A stretch of 36,468 nucleotides of DNA from Kiritimatiellia bacterium (GCA_030744755.1 JASLPY010000055.1:1-36468); one strand, 5' to 3'. Counted from the first letter of the stretch, positions 1-6,793 are shown. The notes: a model not told the origin generated them from the sequence alone. Numbers and translations: made by a program.

Positions 1-162
1 AGGGTTTAATGCAAGCGGCTAATTCATGATTCTGAATTGCCGGAAATCGAAGCAGAACTTCTGGGATGGACTACTAGGATTCTGGGACAGCGCAAATCGA
101 CCCCACCGTTTTGAGTGGGATATGAGGCAGGCATCGCTACGCCGACGGCGGATCTTTCCCGC

Positions 163-190
163 TAACGCCTAGCGCCTAACCACTAACCAC
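163..190 (+). repeat. Tandem heptamer array (4 units, TAACCAC-like)
   Basis: Four back-to-back 7-bp units are visible: TAACGCC (163-169), TAGCGCC (170-176), TAACCAC (177-183) and TAACCAC (184-190). The array lies in the leader of pyrH, just before the hairpin at 192-219. A related array (reverse-strand CAACCAT units) lies upstream of the Hsp20 gene at 34843-34877. Function unknown. Confidence 0.85.
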
Positions 191-191
191 T

Positions 192-219
192 GCGTTCTGC
201 GCTCACAGCGCAAGAACGC
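192..219 (+). promoter_or_regulatory. Hairpin in pyrH leader
   Basis: The arms GCGTTCTGCGCT (192-203) and AGCGCAAGAACGC (207-219) pair with one bulged base around a 3-nt loop, giving a strong stem 54 nt before the pyrH start. No T-tract follows, so this is not a canonical intrinsic terminator. It may be a processing or attenuation element, or part of the repeat that precedes it. Confidence 0.55.
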
Positions 220-272
220 TCAGAATCAGTTCTTGGACAGTCGAGATGTTTCCTGCTAAGGTGCCAATCGGA

Positions 273-1046
273 ATGTCGGTCCAAAATCCCAACGAGGTGA
301 AGACAGTGGTTTCTTCAGAATCTAGCGGCCCAAAGTACAAGCGAATCCTTCTGAAGATCAGCGGTGAAGCGCTTCAGAAAGATGACAGGAGTTCCAACAT
401 TGACCCTGAGGCTACGGCGAGAATTGCCAACCGGATAAAGAGGGTCGTGGATCAAGGCGTGCAGGTTTCAATCGTTGTCGGGGGTGGCAACATCTTCAGG
501 GGGCTCAGCGGTGAAGCCCGTGGCATAGACAGAAGCGAGGGGGACTACATGGGCATGCTGGCCACGGTCATCAATGGCCTGGCGTTGAAAAGTGCTCTCA
601 AGCAGGTAAACGTGGATTCCAGGGTTATGTCCGCCTTTACTATTCGCAAAGTCGCAGAGCCGTTCATCCTTGGCAGGGCGCTGAAACACCTTGCGAAAGG
701 GCGCGTGGTTATCTTTACCGCGGGTACGGGAAACCCGTTCTTCAGTACGGACACTGCGGCGGCACTTCGTGCGAGTGAGATCAGGGCAGACGTGCTCCTG
801 AAGGCTACGAAGGTGGACGGCGTGTACACTGATGATCCAATGACCTGTCCGGATGCGGTGCGGTATTCGACGCTCACCTACACCGAGGCCCTTGCCAAAT
901 CGCTCAAGGTTATGGATGGAGCTGCTTTTGCTCTCTGCATGGAAAACAAGATTCCCATCGTGGTGTTCAATTTCTTTGAGACCGGATCTTTAGATGCAGT
1001 AATTGCGGGGGAAACCCTCGGAACACTTGTCACGGAGGAAGAGTAG
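273..1046 (+). CDS. pyrH: UMP kinase (uridylate kinase)
   Basis: Cytosolic enzyme that phosphorylates UMP to UDP with ATP, in pyrimidine nucleotide synthesis. The protein is an amino-acid-kinase fold member: after a short non-conserved N-terminus it has the phosphate-binding KISGEAL motif, then VVGGGNIFRG, a GTGNPFFSTD segment and the ATKVDGVY segment typical of bacterial hexameric UMP kinases. I prefer the ATG at 273 (257 aa, MSVQNP...) because AAGGTG at 258-263 sits 9 nt upstream. An in-frame ATG at 246 would add nine residues but has a poorer ribosome binding site. Both starts leave about 20 or more extra residues before the conserved core. frr follows 110 nt downstream, a widely conserved pair. 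Identification is firm; only the start is uncertain. Confidence 0.96.
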   Translation: MSVQNPNEVKTVVSSESSGPKYKRILLKISGEALQKDDRSSNIDPEATARIANRIKRVVDQGVQVSIVVGGGNIFRGLSGEARGIDRSEGDYMGMLATVINGLALKSALKQVNVDSRVMSAFTIRKVAEPFILGRALKHLAKGRVVIFTAGTGNPFFSTDTAAALRASEIRADVLLKATKVDGVYTDDPMTCPDAVRYSTLTYTEALAKSLKVMDGAAFALCMENKIPIVVFNFFETGSLDAVIAGETLGTLVTEEE

Positions 1047-1087
1047 CAGGCATCCGGACGCGGGGTGCTTGTTTCCCGTTTGCCTGC
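1046..1087 (+). other. Possible weak hairpin between pyrH and frr
   Basis: GCAGGCA (1046-1052, beginning in the pyrH stop codon) is complementary to TGCCTGC (1081-1087) across a 28-nt GC-rich loop. The long loop and missing T-tract make a terminator unlikely; it could be an RNA-processing element. Low confidence. Confidence 0.25.
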
Positions 1088-1156
1088 GTTGGGAATCAAG
1101 GGTTTTGTGGAACAGAACATAAATTGAAGACATGACTTAAGGAGGAGAAACAAGAC

Positions 1157-1720
1157 ATGGATACACTTGATGATATTACGCTGGAGCTTGATGAGAAAAT
1201 GTCGAAATCACTGAAGGTTCTGCATGAGCAGTTCTCGGGCGTGCGCACGGGTAAGGCTTCGCCGGAGTTGGTCGAGAACGTTCAGGTGCCATACTATGGC
1301 ACGCCCACCCGCCTCAAAGAACTTGCGAGTATATCAACGCCCGAAGCGCGGCTGATTGTCATAAATGCCTATGATCCGACGGTGCTGCCGGAAGTTGAGA
1401 AGGCGATTCTCGCTGCGAACCTGGGTGTAACCCCCATGAACGACGGCAGGGTAGTGAGGGTCCCCATCCCGGAACTCGACGAAGAAAGGCGCAAAGACCT
1501 TGTCAAAGTGCTGAAACGCATGGCGGAGGAGTCGAGGGTGGCCGTTCGCAACGTTCGCAGGGAAGCCAACGACGGCGTTAAAGCTCTCCAGAAAGACGGC
1601 AACATAACCGAGGACGATAGGGAATCGGCCCTCAAAGACGTTCAGAAACACACGGACAAATGCATCGAAAAGATTGACGAGGCATTGAAGGCGAAAGAAA
1701 AGGAGATCATGTCCGTCTGA
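1157..1720 (+). CDS. frr: Ribosome recycling factor
   Basis: Cytosolic factor that, with EF-G, splits post-termination ribosomes. The 187-residue length is the family norm (about 185). Recognisable segments are FSGVRTGKASPELVENV near the N-terminus, YYGTPTRLKELASISTPEAR, then VPIPELDEERRKDLVKVLKR and VAVRNVRREAND in the long three-helix domain. A strong Shine-Dalgarno (GGAGGAG, from about 1141) precedes the ATG. It follows pyrH, as in many bacteria. A good intrinsic terminator lies immediately after the stop, so pyrH-frr looks like a closed transcription unit. Very secure. Confidence 0.98.
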   Translation: MDTLDDITLELDEKMSKSLKVLHEQFSGVRTGKASPELVENVQVPYYGTPTRLKELASISTPEARLIVINAYDPTVLPEVEKAILAANLGVTPMNDGRVVRVPIPELDEERRKDLVKVLKRMAEESRVAVRNVRREANDGVKALQKDGNITEDDRESALKDVQKHTDKCIEKIDEALKAKEKEIMSV

Positions 1721-1722
1721 TT

Positions 1723-1747
1723 GCAGATCTTGTGATCTGTCTTTTTT
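1723..1747 (+). terminator. Intrinsic terminator after frr
   Basis: Stem GCAGATC (1723-1729) with GATCTGT (1734-1740), loop TTGT, followed by CTTTTTT (1741-1747). It begins two bases after the frr stop codon. This is the expected end of the pyrH-frr unit. Confidence 0.85.
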
Positions 1748-1754
1748 CTTGTTG

Positions 1755-1773
1755 ATGCCCGTCTTCAGGGCAT
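1755..1773 (+). other. Second hairpin after frr
   Basis: ATGCCC (1755-1760) pairs with GGGCAT (1768-1773) around a 7-nt loop, directly after the frr terminator. A possible -10 box TATACT (1773-1778) with TTGTTG 18 nt upstream (1749-1754) overlaps it, so this may instead be a weak promoter for the gene at 1807. Confidence 0.35.
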
Positions 1774-1806
1774 ATACTTCAGGCGATTAATCTATGGAGT
1801 CTCAAC

Positions 1807-2739
1807 ATGACTGATGACGAAAAAAATGAGAATGGTCAACCGGAAGTTCCCCCGAAACTGGTGATTAAGCCGCAGGGCTCACCAACCGATGAAGAGGAAA
1901 TGCCACGAACAATCAAGATGAAGCCGATTGTGTTGTCGACACCCGGCGAGGAAACACCTGCTGCCGATGTCGCGCCAACCGAGCCACCGGCGGCCCCTGC
2001 CGCGCCGCAATCAAAGAAAGAGACATCTAGAATTTCTTTGGATGCCGCCCTTCCTTCGGGTTCAGGCAGTTCTAGCGGGGATACGATCAAGGTTAAGCCT
2101 GCAGTTTCTCCCCTGAGCGTGTCCCCTCAGAAGCCTACCGTTGTTTCTTCCGAAGGACCGGCTCCTTCCATCGAAGACGACTTGTCTGCGGAAAAGCGAA
2201 AGACATCGAGGATATCTCTCGAAGCAGCATTGGCCTCCGAGCCCACCGTGGCTGGTTCCGAAGGGCCCAAGACGATTCGTCTAAAGCGTCCAAGCGAAGC
2301 CGCCACGGTCAAAGTCGGTCAAAGCTCTCCGCCAAAGAGTGAGACCACGCCTATCGAAGCCGAGGCTCCGGCGCTCAACAAGACCGCGGATATCGCTACC
2401 CAGATGGATGTACCTGAGCCGACCACTGCCACCAGGAAGAAGACGATCAGGGTTAAACGGCCCAGTCGCTCTCCCGGAGTCAAGACGACTCCGGAAATCA
2501 GAAGAACGGAAGAAACCGGCGCGCCCGGCGTACCCGGGATGGAAGATGCAGTTCCCCTGGTGGATCGTCCTAACTGGTTCTTCGTTTTCTCGTCGGTAGC
2601 AGCGATACTTGTAGCGGGCGTGCTTATCTACATTCTGACCGCCCAGGCTTTTGGCCCCAATGCTTCCCTCTCGAGATTGTCTTACGGGGCACCTGAACTC
2701 AATCTCGCGTGGCCGGGCAAGATACAGCCGACTCGCTAG
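1807..2739 (+). CDS. Unrecognised protein with two interleaved repeated peptide motifs and a C-terminal membrane segment
   Basis: I do not recognise this 310-residue protein. Residues 1-252 are low-complexity, rich in Pro, Ser, Thr, Glu and Lys and probably disordered. They carry two kinds of short repeat. Motif A is (E/K)TSRISL(D/E)AAL at about 73-82 and 133-142. Motif B is a TI(K/R)hK(R)P element at about 35-40, 93-98, 156-162 and 213-219. The motifs alternate B-A-B-A-B-B. One hydrophobic helix (about 258-282) is followed by a short tail. With no signal peptide, the long segment is predicted cytoplasmic and tail-anchored. GGAG at 1796-1799 supports the ATG at 1807. It follows the frr terminator and precedes trxA by 102 nt. 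The regular motifs look like docking sites for a repeated partner or a modification site, which is inference only. Confidence 0.85.
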   Translation: MTDDEKNENGQPEVPPKLVIKPQGSPTDEEEMPRTIKMKPIVLSTPGEETPAADVAPTEPPAAPAAPQSKKETSRISLDAALPSGSGSSSGDTIKVKPAVSPLSVSPQKPTVVSSEGPAPSIEDDLSAEKRKTSRISLEAALASEPTVAGSEGPKTIRLKRPSEAATVKVGQSSPPKSETTPIEAEAPALNKTADIATQMDVPEPTTATRKKTIRVKRPSRSPGVKTTPEIRRTEETGAPGVPGMEDAVPLVDRPNWFFVFSSVAAILVAGVLIYILTAQAFGPNASLSRLSYGAPELNLAWPGKIQPTR

Positions 2740-2841
2740 AGGCGGTGCAGCTGCTTCATATCTGTTTATGAATAGATAACAAATGCGCGCCATAGGTCTC
2801 TCAACGGACTGACAGGCGGCGATTAGAGTGGAGATGGTACT

Positions 2842-3165
2842 ATGAGTGAAGTTATTCATGTCAGTGGCGACAATTGGAAAACTGAGGTCTTGGATTCTGC
2901 CCTTCCCGTACTTGTTGATTTCTGGGCTGAATGGTGTGGTCCGTGCAAGGCAATCAGTCCCATTGTTGAAGAACTGGCCGGCGAACTGGACGGAAAGATG
3001 AGTATTGCCAAGGTCAATGTTGACGAGAATCAGCAACTGGCCGGCGAGTTCGGAATCCGCTCAATACCCACGTTGTTGGTCGTTAAGGATGGAGTTGTCC
3101 AGGAGCAGATGGTAGGCGCCATGAACAAGGAAGCACTGAAAGCCAAACTGGAAGCCTACATCTAA
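2842..3165 (+). CDS. trxA: Thioredoxin
   Basis: Small cytosolic dithiol oxidoreductase. It has the classical active site WCGPCK at residues 31-36, VDFWAEWCGPC context, the buried DFW segment and the cis-proline in GIRSIPT (Pro76). At 107 aa it has normal length, and no signal peptide is present. TGGAG about 8 nt before the ATG supports the start. A clear intrinsic terminator lies 74 nt after the stop, and the gene is convergent with the ExbD-like gene, so it is probably transcribed alone or with the gene at 1807. Secure. Confidence 0.98.
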   Translation: MSEVIHVSGDNWKTEVLDSALPVLVDFWAEWCGPCKAISPIVEELAGELDGKMSIAKVNVDENQQLAGEFGIRSIPTLLVVKDGVVQEQMVGAMNKEALKAKLEAYI

Positions 3166-3198
3166 GCAGGAACGATTCAGCGAAGAGAGAGAATCTAA

Positions 3199-3225
3199 CC
3201 GCGGATTACGCGGATCACGCGGATA
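3199..3225 (+). repeat. Three tandem 9-bp units (ACGCGGATT-like)
   Basis: Units CCGCGGATT (3199-3207), ACGCGGATC (3208-3216) and ACGCGGATA (3217-3225) lie between trxA and its terminator. Short GC-rich tandem arrays like this recur in the intergenic regions of this window in other forms. Function unknown. Confidence 0.8.
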
Positions 3226-3239
3226 GGATTCTTGGGTAG

Positions 3240-3262
3240 AACGGTGCTCTGCACCGTTTTTT
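3240..3262 (+). terminator. Intrinsic terminator after trxA
   Basis: Perfect 8-bp stem AACGGTGC (3240-3247) / GCACCGTT (3251-3258) with a TCT loop and a run of six T (3257-3262). Strong terminator for trxA; the opposite strand has no good T-run, so it is not clearly bidirectional. Confidence 0.92.
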
Positions 3263-3311
3263 GTATGCTCGATTCCGTGCGCAACCGAGAGTGCTCTTCC
3301 GGGCAAAGGTT

Positions 3312-3710
3312 CTACTGACTAAGTAACGAGATGTTGTGGAATTTGTGTGCGGCGCAAGTGTCGAGTACCCGAATAAGCTTCGAATGCTGAGACTGCGACG
3401 CGCAGATGACTGCCACGTTGCAGTCGCTTGACAGTTTTGCGGTTTTCTCGAGAAACGTGTCTACGTAATCCAGACTCACCTGCCTCCCGTTCATGACCAG
3501 TCCCGTATCGGATACCACGATCTCGATAAGGGTCGGGTTTGGCGGACCTGGCGTGTCCGTTGGTCTGTCAACGGCCAGTTTAGACAGAACGTTCCGGGGA
3601 TGCGCGGCCAGGACAAAGAAGATCAGCAGGAGGAAGATTACGGCAATCATCGAAGCCATTGACAGCTTCGTTTCGGGTTGGCGACTACGGCGTCTTGATT
3701 CGGTACTCAT
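3312..3710 (-). CDS. ExbD/TolR-like protein lacking the membrane aspartate
   Basis: A 132-residue protein with an N-terminal basic cytoplasmic tail, one transmembrane helix (about 17-36) and a periplasmic ExbD-like domain to the C-terminus. ExbD/TolR proteins work with ExbB/TolQ to convert proton flow into work on the outer membrane. Their helix normally reads like hIDVxFLLLIFF, with an essential proton-carrying Asp. Here the equivalent stretch is MIAVIFLLLIFF, with Ala23 (codon GCC) in place of Asp (GAC or GAT). The open frame extends upstream to 4088, but that part runs through intergenic repeats and is not protein-like. The ATG at 3710 has GAAGGAAG just upstream, so I start there. No exbB or tonB is adjacent. 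It may be a non-energised paralogue with a structural role, or a decaying copy. Confidence 0.75.
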   Translation of the reverse strand: MSTESRRRSRQPETKLSMASMIAVIFLLLIFFVLAAHPRNVLSKLAVDRPTDTPGPPNPTLIEIVVSDTGLVMNGRQVSLDYVDTFLEKTAKLSSDCNVAVICASQSQHSKLIRVLDTCAAHKFHNISLLSQ

Positions 3711-3800
3711 ATGCGCTTCCTTCATACGTAGAACGCTCGCTGAAGCCTCTTTCTTAGGGCAGGGGCGCTTGTTAATGGAGTTGTCACCCAAATGGATTTC

Positions 3801-3820
3801 GGACGCCGAGGCCGGCGTCC
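3801..3820. repeat. GGACGCC palindrome
   Basis: GGACGCC (3801-3807) and GGCGTCC (3814-3820) form a perfect 7-bp inverted repeat around GAGGCC. There is no T-tract. It resembles a dispersed intergenic palindrome more than a terminator; only one copy was noticed in the window. Confidence 0.6.
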
Positions 3821-3891
3821 CTCCCACCGTTCGACAAGAAAAGATGATGAAATGAGGCAATCCGGACCAGGTTGATCGTCGTCGCTCTTCA

Positions 3892-3955
3892 TCATTGTCC
3901 CGATCGTTGTCTTGAGCTTCCTCGACAAGGATCGAGACAACGATCGGGACAATGA
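3892..3955. repeat. 21-bp perfect inverted repeat with dodecamer substructure
   Basis: Bases 3892-3912 are the exact reverse complement of 3935-3955, with a 22-nt loop. The right side is itself built of alternating hexamers: GACAAG (3924), GATCGA (3930), GACAAC (3936), GATCGG (3942), GACAAT (3948), i.e. 12-bp direct repeats. As RNA it would form a very stable stem; as DNA it could be a cruciform or a decayed miniature element. No terminal duplication or transposase was seen. Confidence 0.85.
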
Positions 3956-3971
3956 CAGATTGTCGAACCAC

Positions 3972-3983
3972 GCTGTTAACAGC
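3972..3983. promoter_or_regulatory. 12-bp palindrome, possible operator
   Basis: GCTGTTAACAGC is a perfect palindrome about 50 bp upstream of the candidate -35 box of the methyltransferase gene. It could be a repressor or activator site; no regulator can be named. Confidence 0.35.
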
Positions 3984-4032
3984 TTGCCATGTTGGGAAAT
4001 GTGGCGGATTCGAAGGTTTTCCACGCTTTCTA

Positions 4033-4061
4033 GTGACATTGAGATACCGTTGCGCAATAAT
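4033..4061 (+). promoter_or_regulatory. Candidate sigma-70 promoter for the m5U methyltransferase
   Basis: GTGACA (4033-4038, 5 of 6 to TTGACA), a 17-nt spacer, and AATAAT (4056-4061, 5 of 6 to TATAAT). Transcription would start near 4068, only about 5 nt before the ATG at 4073, so the mRNA would be essentially leaderless. This fits the absence of a Shine-Dalgarno there. Confidence 0.45.
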
Positions 4062-4072
4062 TCCCGGACCTG

Positions 4073-5326
4073 ATGAATACACCATCAAATACCGATAGTA
4101 CGAACAAGGTCGAACTGCAGATTATCGATGTGGTCTACCCCGGGAAAGGCCTCGCGAAGCTCGATGGGCGCGTTGTCTTTGTCAGGGGCGCCCTGCAGGG
4201 TGAGACCGTTTCCGTAAAGATAGTCCGTAAACACAAGCGTTTCTTGGAAGCTGCATTACTTGAGGTCATTTCCCCCTCTCCCCACAGAATTGAACCGGTC
4301 TGCCCGTTGGCAGGTGTTTGTCCGGGCTGCGTGTATCAGCACGTTGACTACGCACACGAAATAGAAATAAAGCAGGGTCAGCTCACGAACACTCTCGGGC
4401 ACAAGCTCAAGGTAGACGAGTCGGTCTTTGGCGAACCAGTTGCATCACCGGACCCGTTGGGATATCGCAACAAGATCACGCTCCATGCGCGGCTCAAAGA
4501 AGGCCGTGGGCCCGTGATTGGCTATGTAGGGTGGAACAACCGTACCGTTCTGGAGGTCGATCAGTGCCCGCTGGCCATGGATCCGTTGAACAATCTGCTG
4601 AAAGAACTTCGTGCAGATCAAGCTTTCATGTGGTCGCTCAAAGGAAGAGATACCGTTGCGCTCCGCTGCACGGATCACGATGGGGCCATAGGCAGGGTCA
4701 AGAGTCAGGGGGAATGGCGAAGCGTGACTTCCGGGTTTTCGGGAGGCACCCTCACGGAATCGACGGTTCTGGGTCCCCTGGATGTACCGCGGTGGAGTTT
4801 CTTCCAAGTGAATCCGAAGCTTGGCGACTTGCTGCTGACCAGCATAGGCGAGACAGTTAAGGAAGAAGGGCCAACTTATCTTATAGATCTTTACTCGGGT
4901 GTTGGGGTCTTCTCCCTGGCTGCCGCGCGTGCCGGGGTTCCACACGTCCTGGGTATCGAACGCGACCGCCGTGCCGTGAAGGCCGCCCGCCGCAATGCCT
5001 CAACTCTCAAGTGCAACGATATTAAGTTTATGGAAGGCGATACCGAGGTCATGGTTGCCGATGCACTTTCGGCTGTTGATATGGGAAATACCTCGGTGAT
5101 CGTTGATCCTCCCAGGCGCGGCCTTGAGGTGCCTACGCGGGATGCGCTGTGCAAGTTGAAGCCCCGGCAGCTGATCTACATATCTTGCGCGCCCGACACC
5201 CTGACCCGGGATCTTGGCCCGCTTCTGGCGGCCGGGTACAGCATAGAGAGGTGCACTCTCTACGACATGTTCCCGCGGACATCGGCTTTTGAGACCATAA
5301 CGGTGCTTCGACAGGAGACCGGCTGA
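4073..5326 (+). CDS. 23S rRNA/tRNA m5U methyltransferase (RlmD/TrmA family) with TRAM domain and Fe-S cluster motif
   Basis: SAM-dependent RNA uracil-C5 methyltransferase acting in the cytosol. An N-terminal TRAM domain (about 10-68) is followed by the iron-sulphur cysteines C77, C83, C86 and C165 (C-x5-C-x2-C...C) typical of RlmD/RlmC-like members. Then come FFQVN (243-247), the SAM-binding DLYSGVGVFSL loop (about 272-282), DPPRRGLE (345-352), the catalytic Cys in ISCAPDTLTRD (C372) and a terminal SAFETI with the general-base Glu (about E407). The 417 aa length is normal. I cannot tell from sequence alone whether it modifies 23S rRNA or tRNA, so no symbol is given. A candidate promoter places the start of transcription almost at the ATG. 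Confidence 0.9.
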   Translation: MNTPSNTDSTNKVELQIIDVVYPGKGLAKLDGRVVFVRGALQGETVSVKIVRKHKRFLEAALLEVISPSPHRIEPVCPLAGVCPGCVYQHVDYAHEIEIKQGQLTNTLGHKLKVDESVFGEPVASPDPLGYRNKITLHARLKEGRGPVIGYVGWNNRTVLEVDQCPLAMDPLNNLLKELRADQAFMWSLKGRDTVALRCTDHDGAIGRVKSQGEWRSVTSGFSGGTLTESTVLGPLDVPRWSFFQVNPKLGDLLLTSIGETVKEEGPTYLIDLYSGVGVFSLAAARAGVPHVLGIERDRRAVKAARRNASTLKCNDIKFMEGDTEVMVADALSAVDMGNTSVIVDPPRRGLEVPTRDALCKLKPRQLIYISCAPDTLTRDLGPLLAAGYSIERCTLYDMFPRTSAFETITVLRQETG

Positions 5327-5431
5327 CCTGAATTCCTGGCCGGAAGAAGCTACAGAAATATCTCCAAGTGTCGCAATAAGCCTACGCACCTTCGTCCTGA
5401 TGAGACAGATGATGGATTGACGGTTGCCTGT

Positions 5432-5472
5432 CCCGGGATTTGTAACCGGAGTTTGTGGTTCCCAAATTCGGG
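5432..5472 (+). other. Imperfect 16-bp hairpin
   Basis: The arms at 5432-5447 and 5457-5472 pair at 13 of 16 positions counting G-U pairs, with a 9-nt loop. No T-run follows. It might stop or process the upstream methyltransferase transcript. Confidence 0.35.
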
Positions 5473-5494
5473 TCTCTCAAACTGGCTTTTACCT

Positions 5495-5523
5495 TTGCCA
5501 TCGTTGCCTCTTCACGCTATTAA
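5495..5523 (+). promoter_or_regulatory. Candidate sigma-70 promoter for pntAA-pntAB-pntB
   Basis: TTGCCA (5495-5500, 5 of 6), a 17-nt spacer, TATTAA (5518-5523, 4 of 6). This would leave a leader of about 115 nt before pntA. Confidence 0.35.
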
Positions 5524-5643
5524 TGTATCAGAACCAAGAGCCCGGATTAGGCGTGTGTCTCAGTTTTTTGGATATATCAGGACCATGATGGCCCTTTCCT
5601 TGCTACAGTCTTGGTCCCGAGAGAAGGCAAGGAGTTCTACGCG

Positions 5644-6780
5644 ATGAGAATAGGAGTACCCAAAGAAAGCACGGACGGTGAGAATCGGATCTCGCTGATT
5701 CCGGATGATGTGGCCAAGCTGGTGCGCATGGGGGCAGAAGTGGCCGTGGAAACAAAGGCCGGTGCCTCTTCGTGGTTCTCCGACGAGGACTACAGTGACG
5801 CGGGCGCGGTCCTTACCGCGGATGCAAATGAATTACTGTCGGGGTCCGACGTTATTGTGCGGGTCAGAAAGCCGCTCCCGGGAGACATTGGCCTCCTCAA
5901 GAAAGGCACAATTCATATAAGCCTCCTTGATCCGTTCCTTTCTCCAGAGACCATAAAGCAACTGGCCGAAGCAGAAATCAGTGCTTTCAGCATGGAGATG
6001 ATTCCACGAACCACTTACGCACAGAAGATGGATGTGCTCAGCTCACAGGCAAACCTGGCCGGATACGTTTCAGTAATCCTAGCCGCAGCCAAGCTGAAAA
6101 AAATACTTCCAATGATGATGACACCGGCGGGCACCATAAAGCCTTCAAGGGTCTTCGTATTGGGGGCAGGTGTGGCGGGGCTGCAGGCAATAGCTACCGC
6201 GAAACGACTCGGTGCCAGGGTGGACGCGTTCGATATACGTCCGGAAGCCGCGGAACAGATCGAGTCTCTCGGTGCCAAGGCAGTAAAGATCGATCTTGGC
6301 GAGACGGAGTCCACGAAGGACGGCTACGCCAAAGAGATTACAGAGGAACAGAAGCAGAAGCAGAAGGAAGAAATGGCCAAGGTTTGTGCCAAAGCTGATA
6401 TCGTGATTACGACAGCCCAGGTATTCGGGCGCAAGGCACCGCGGCTGGTCGATAACGCAATGATCGTGGCAATGCGGCCAGGCAGTGTCATTGTTGATAT
6501 GGCCGTTGCGACGGGCGGCAACGTTGAAGGGTCAAGGCCTGATGAAGATGTCGTTAACAATGGCGTCACGATAATGGGCCTCTCCAATATGCCTGGATGC
6601 GTTGCAACCAACGCAAGCCAGATGTATTCGGCCAACGTGTTCAATTTTGTGTCGGAGTTCCTGGACGAAGAAACCAAGAGTTTCAAGTTGGATCTGGAAA
6701 ACGAGATTATCAAGGCCACCCTGATTACTCACGAGGGGGCTGTTGTGAACGAAAGAATCCTGAAATCAGGACAGGGTTGA
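5644..6780 (+). CDS. pntAA: NAD(P) transhydrogenase subunit alpha part 1 (NAD-binding domain I)
   Basis: Soluble NAD(H)-binding component of the proton-translocating transhydrogenase, which uses proton-motive force to reduce NADP+ with NADH. At 378 aa it matches the separate domain-I subunit of three-gene enzymes. It opens with the alanine-dehydrogenase-like MRIGVPKES and has RTTYAQKMDVLSSQANLAGY (about 122-141) and the Rossmann GAGVAGLQ (174-181). I start at the ATG at 5644 because AAGGAG lies at 5629-5634, 9 nt upstream; a TTG at 5611 would add 11 residues with no family support. pntAB and pntB follow closely in one operon. Secure. Confidence 0.96.
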   Translation: MRIGVPKESTDGENRISLIPDDVAKLVRMGAEVAVETKAGASSWFSDEDYSDAGAVLTADANELLSGSDVIVRVRKPLPGDIGLLKKGTIHISLLDPFLSPETIKQLAEAEISAFSMEMIPRTTYAQKMDVLSSQANLAGYVSVILAAAKLKKILPMMMTPAGTIKPSRVFVLGAGVAGLQAIATAKRLGARVDAFDIRPEAAEQIESLGAKAVKIDLGETESTKDGYAKEITEEQKQKQKEEMAKVCAKADIVITTAQVFGRKAPRLVDNAMIVAMRPGSVIVDMAVATGGNVEGSRPDEDVVNNGVTIMGLSNMPGCVATNASQMYSANVFNFVSEFLDEETKSFKLDLENEIIKATLITHEGAVVNERILKSGQG

Positions 6781-6793
6781 GGAGGCACAGGCG

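Larger units (their letters stand above)
1..272. other. Leader region upstream of pyrH
   Basis: I see no convincing gene in this stretch. It ends at the preferred pyrH start at 273. It contains four tandem 7-bp units (163-190) and a strong hairpin (192-219), described separately. In many bacteria rpsB and tsf lie just before pyrH, so the left edge may be the end of tsf, but too little sequence is present to show this. Confidence 0.6.
3711..4072. other. Divergent intergenic region with several palindromes
   Basis: About 360 bp between the ExbD-like gene (minus) and the methyltransferase (plus). Long frames cross it, but they consist of repeat sequence and are not credible genes. It holds a GACGCC palindrome (3801-3820), a 21-bp perfect inverted repeat (3892-3955), a 12-bp palindrome (3972-3983) and a candidate sigma-70 promoter (4033-4061), each listed separately. 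Confidence 0.7.
5327..5643. other. Intergenic region before the transhydrogenase operon
   Basis: About 317 bp. A 76-codon frame (5417-5647) crosses it but has no ribosome binding site or protein-like character and I reject it. The region contains an imperfect hairpin (5432-5472) and a candidate promoter (5495-5523) for pntA. Confidence 0.6.

Noticed and set aside
2281..3036. Long minus-strand frame (251 codons) across the end of the motif protein and trxA
   Set aside because: It covers the antisense of a clear thioredoxin gene and has no recognisable motif.
3199..3225. Short tandem repeats as a CRISPR array
   Set aside because: Units are 9 bp, contiguous, with no unique spacers and no cas genes.
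3722..4088. Minus-strand open frames upstream of the ExbD-like gene, including a 5' extension of it
   Set aside because: They translate the inverted-repeat and palindrome block into low-complexity peptide; the real start at 3710 has a proper ribosome binding site and family-like N-terminus.
5482..5498. CTGG...TTTGCC before pntA as a sigma-54 site
   Set aside because: GG and GC are 11 nt apart, not 10; sigma-54 does not tolerate this spacing well. A similar near miss lies upstream of the WPL-protein gene.
5417..5647. Plus-strand 76-codon frame before pntA
   Set aside because: No ribosome binding site, no protein-like composition, and it overlaps the pntA start region and the candidate promoter.
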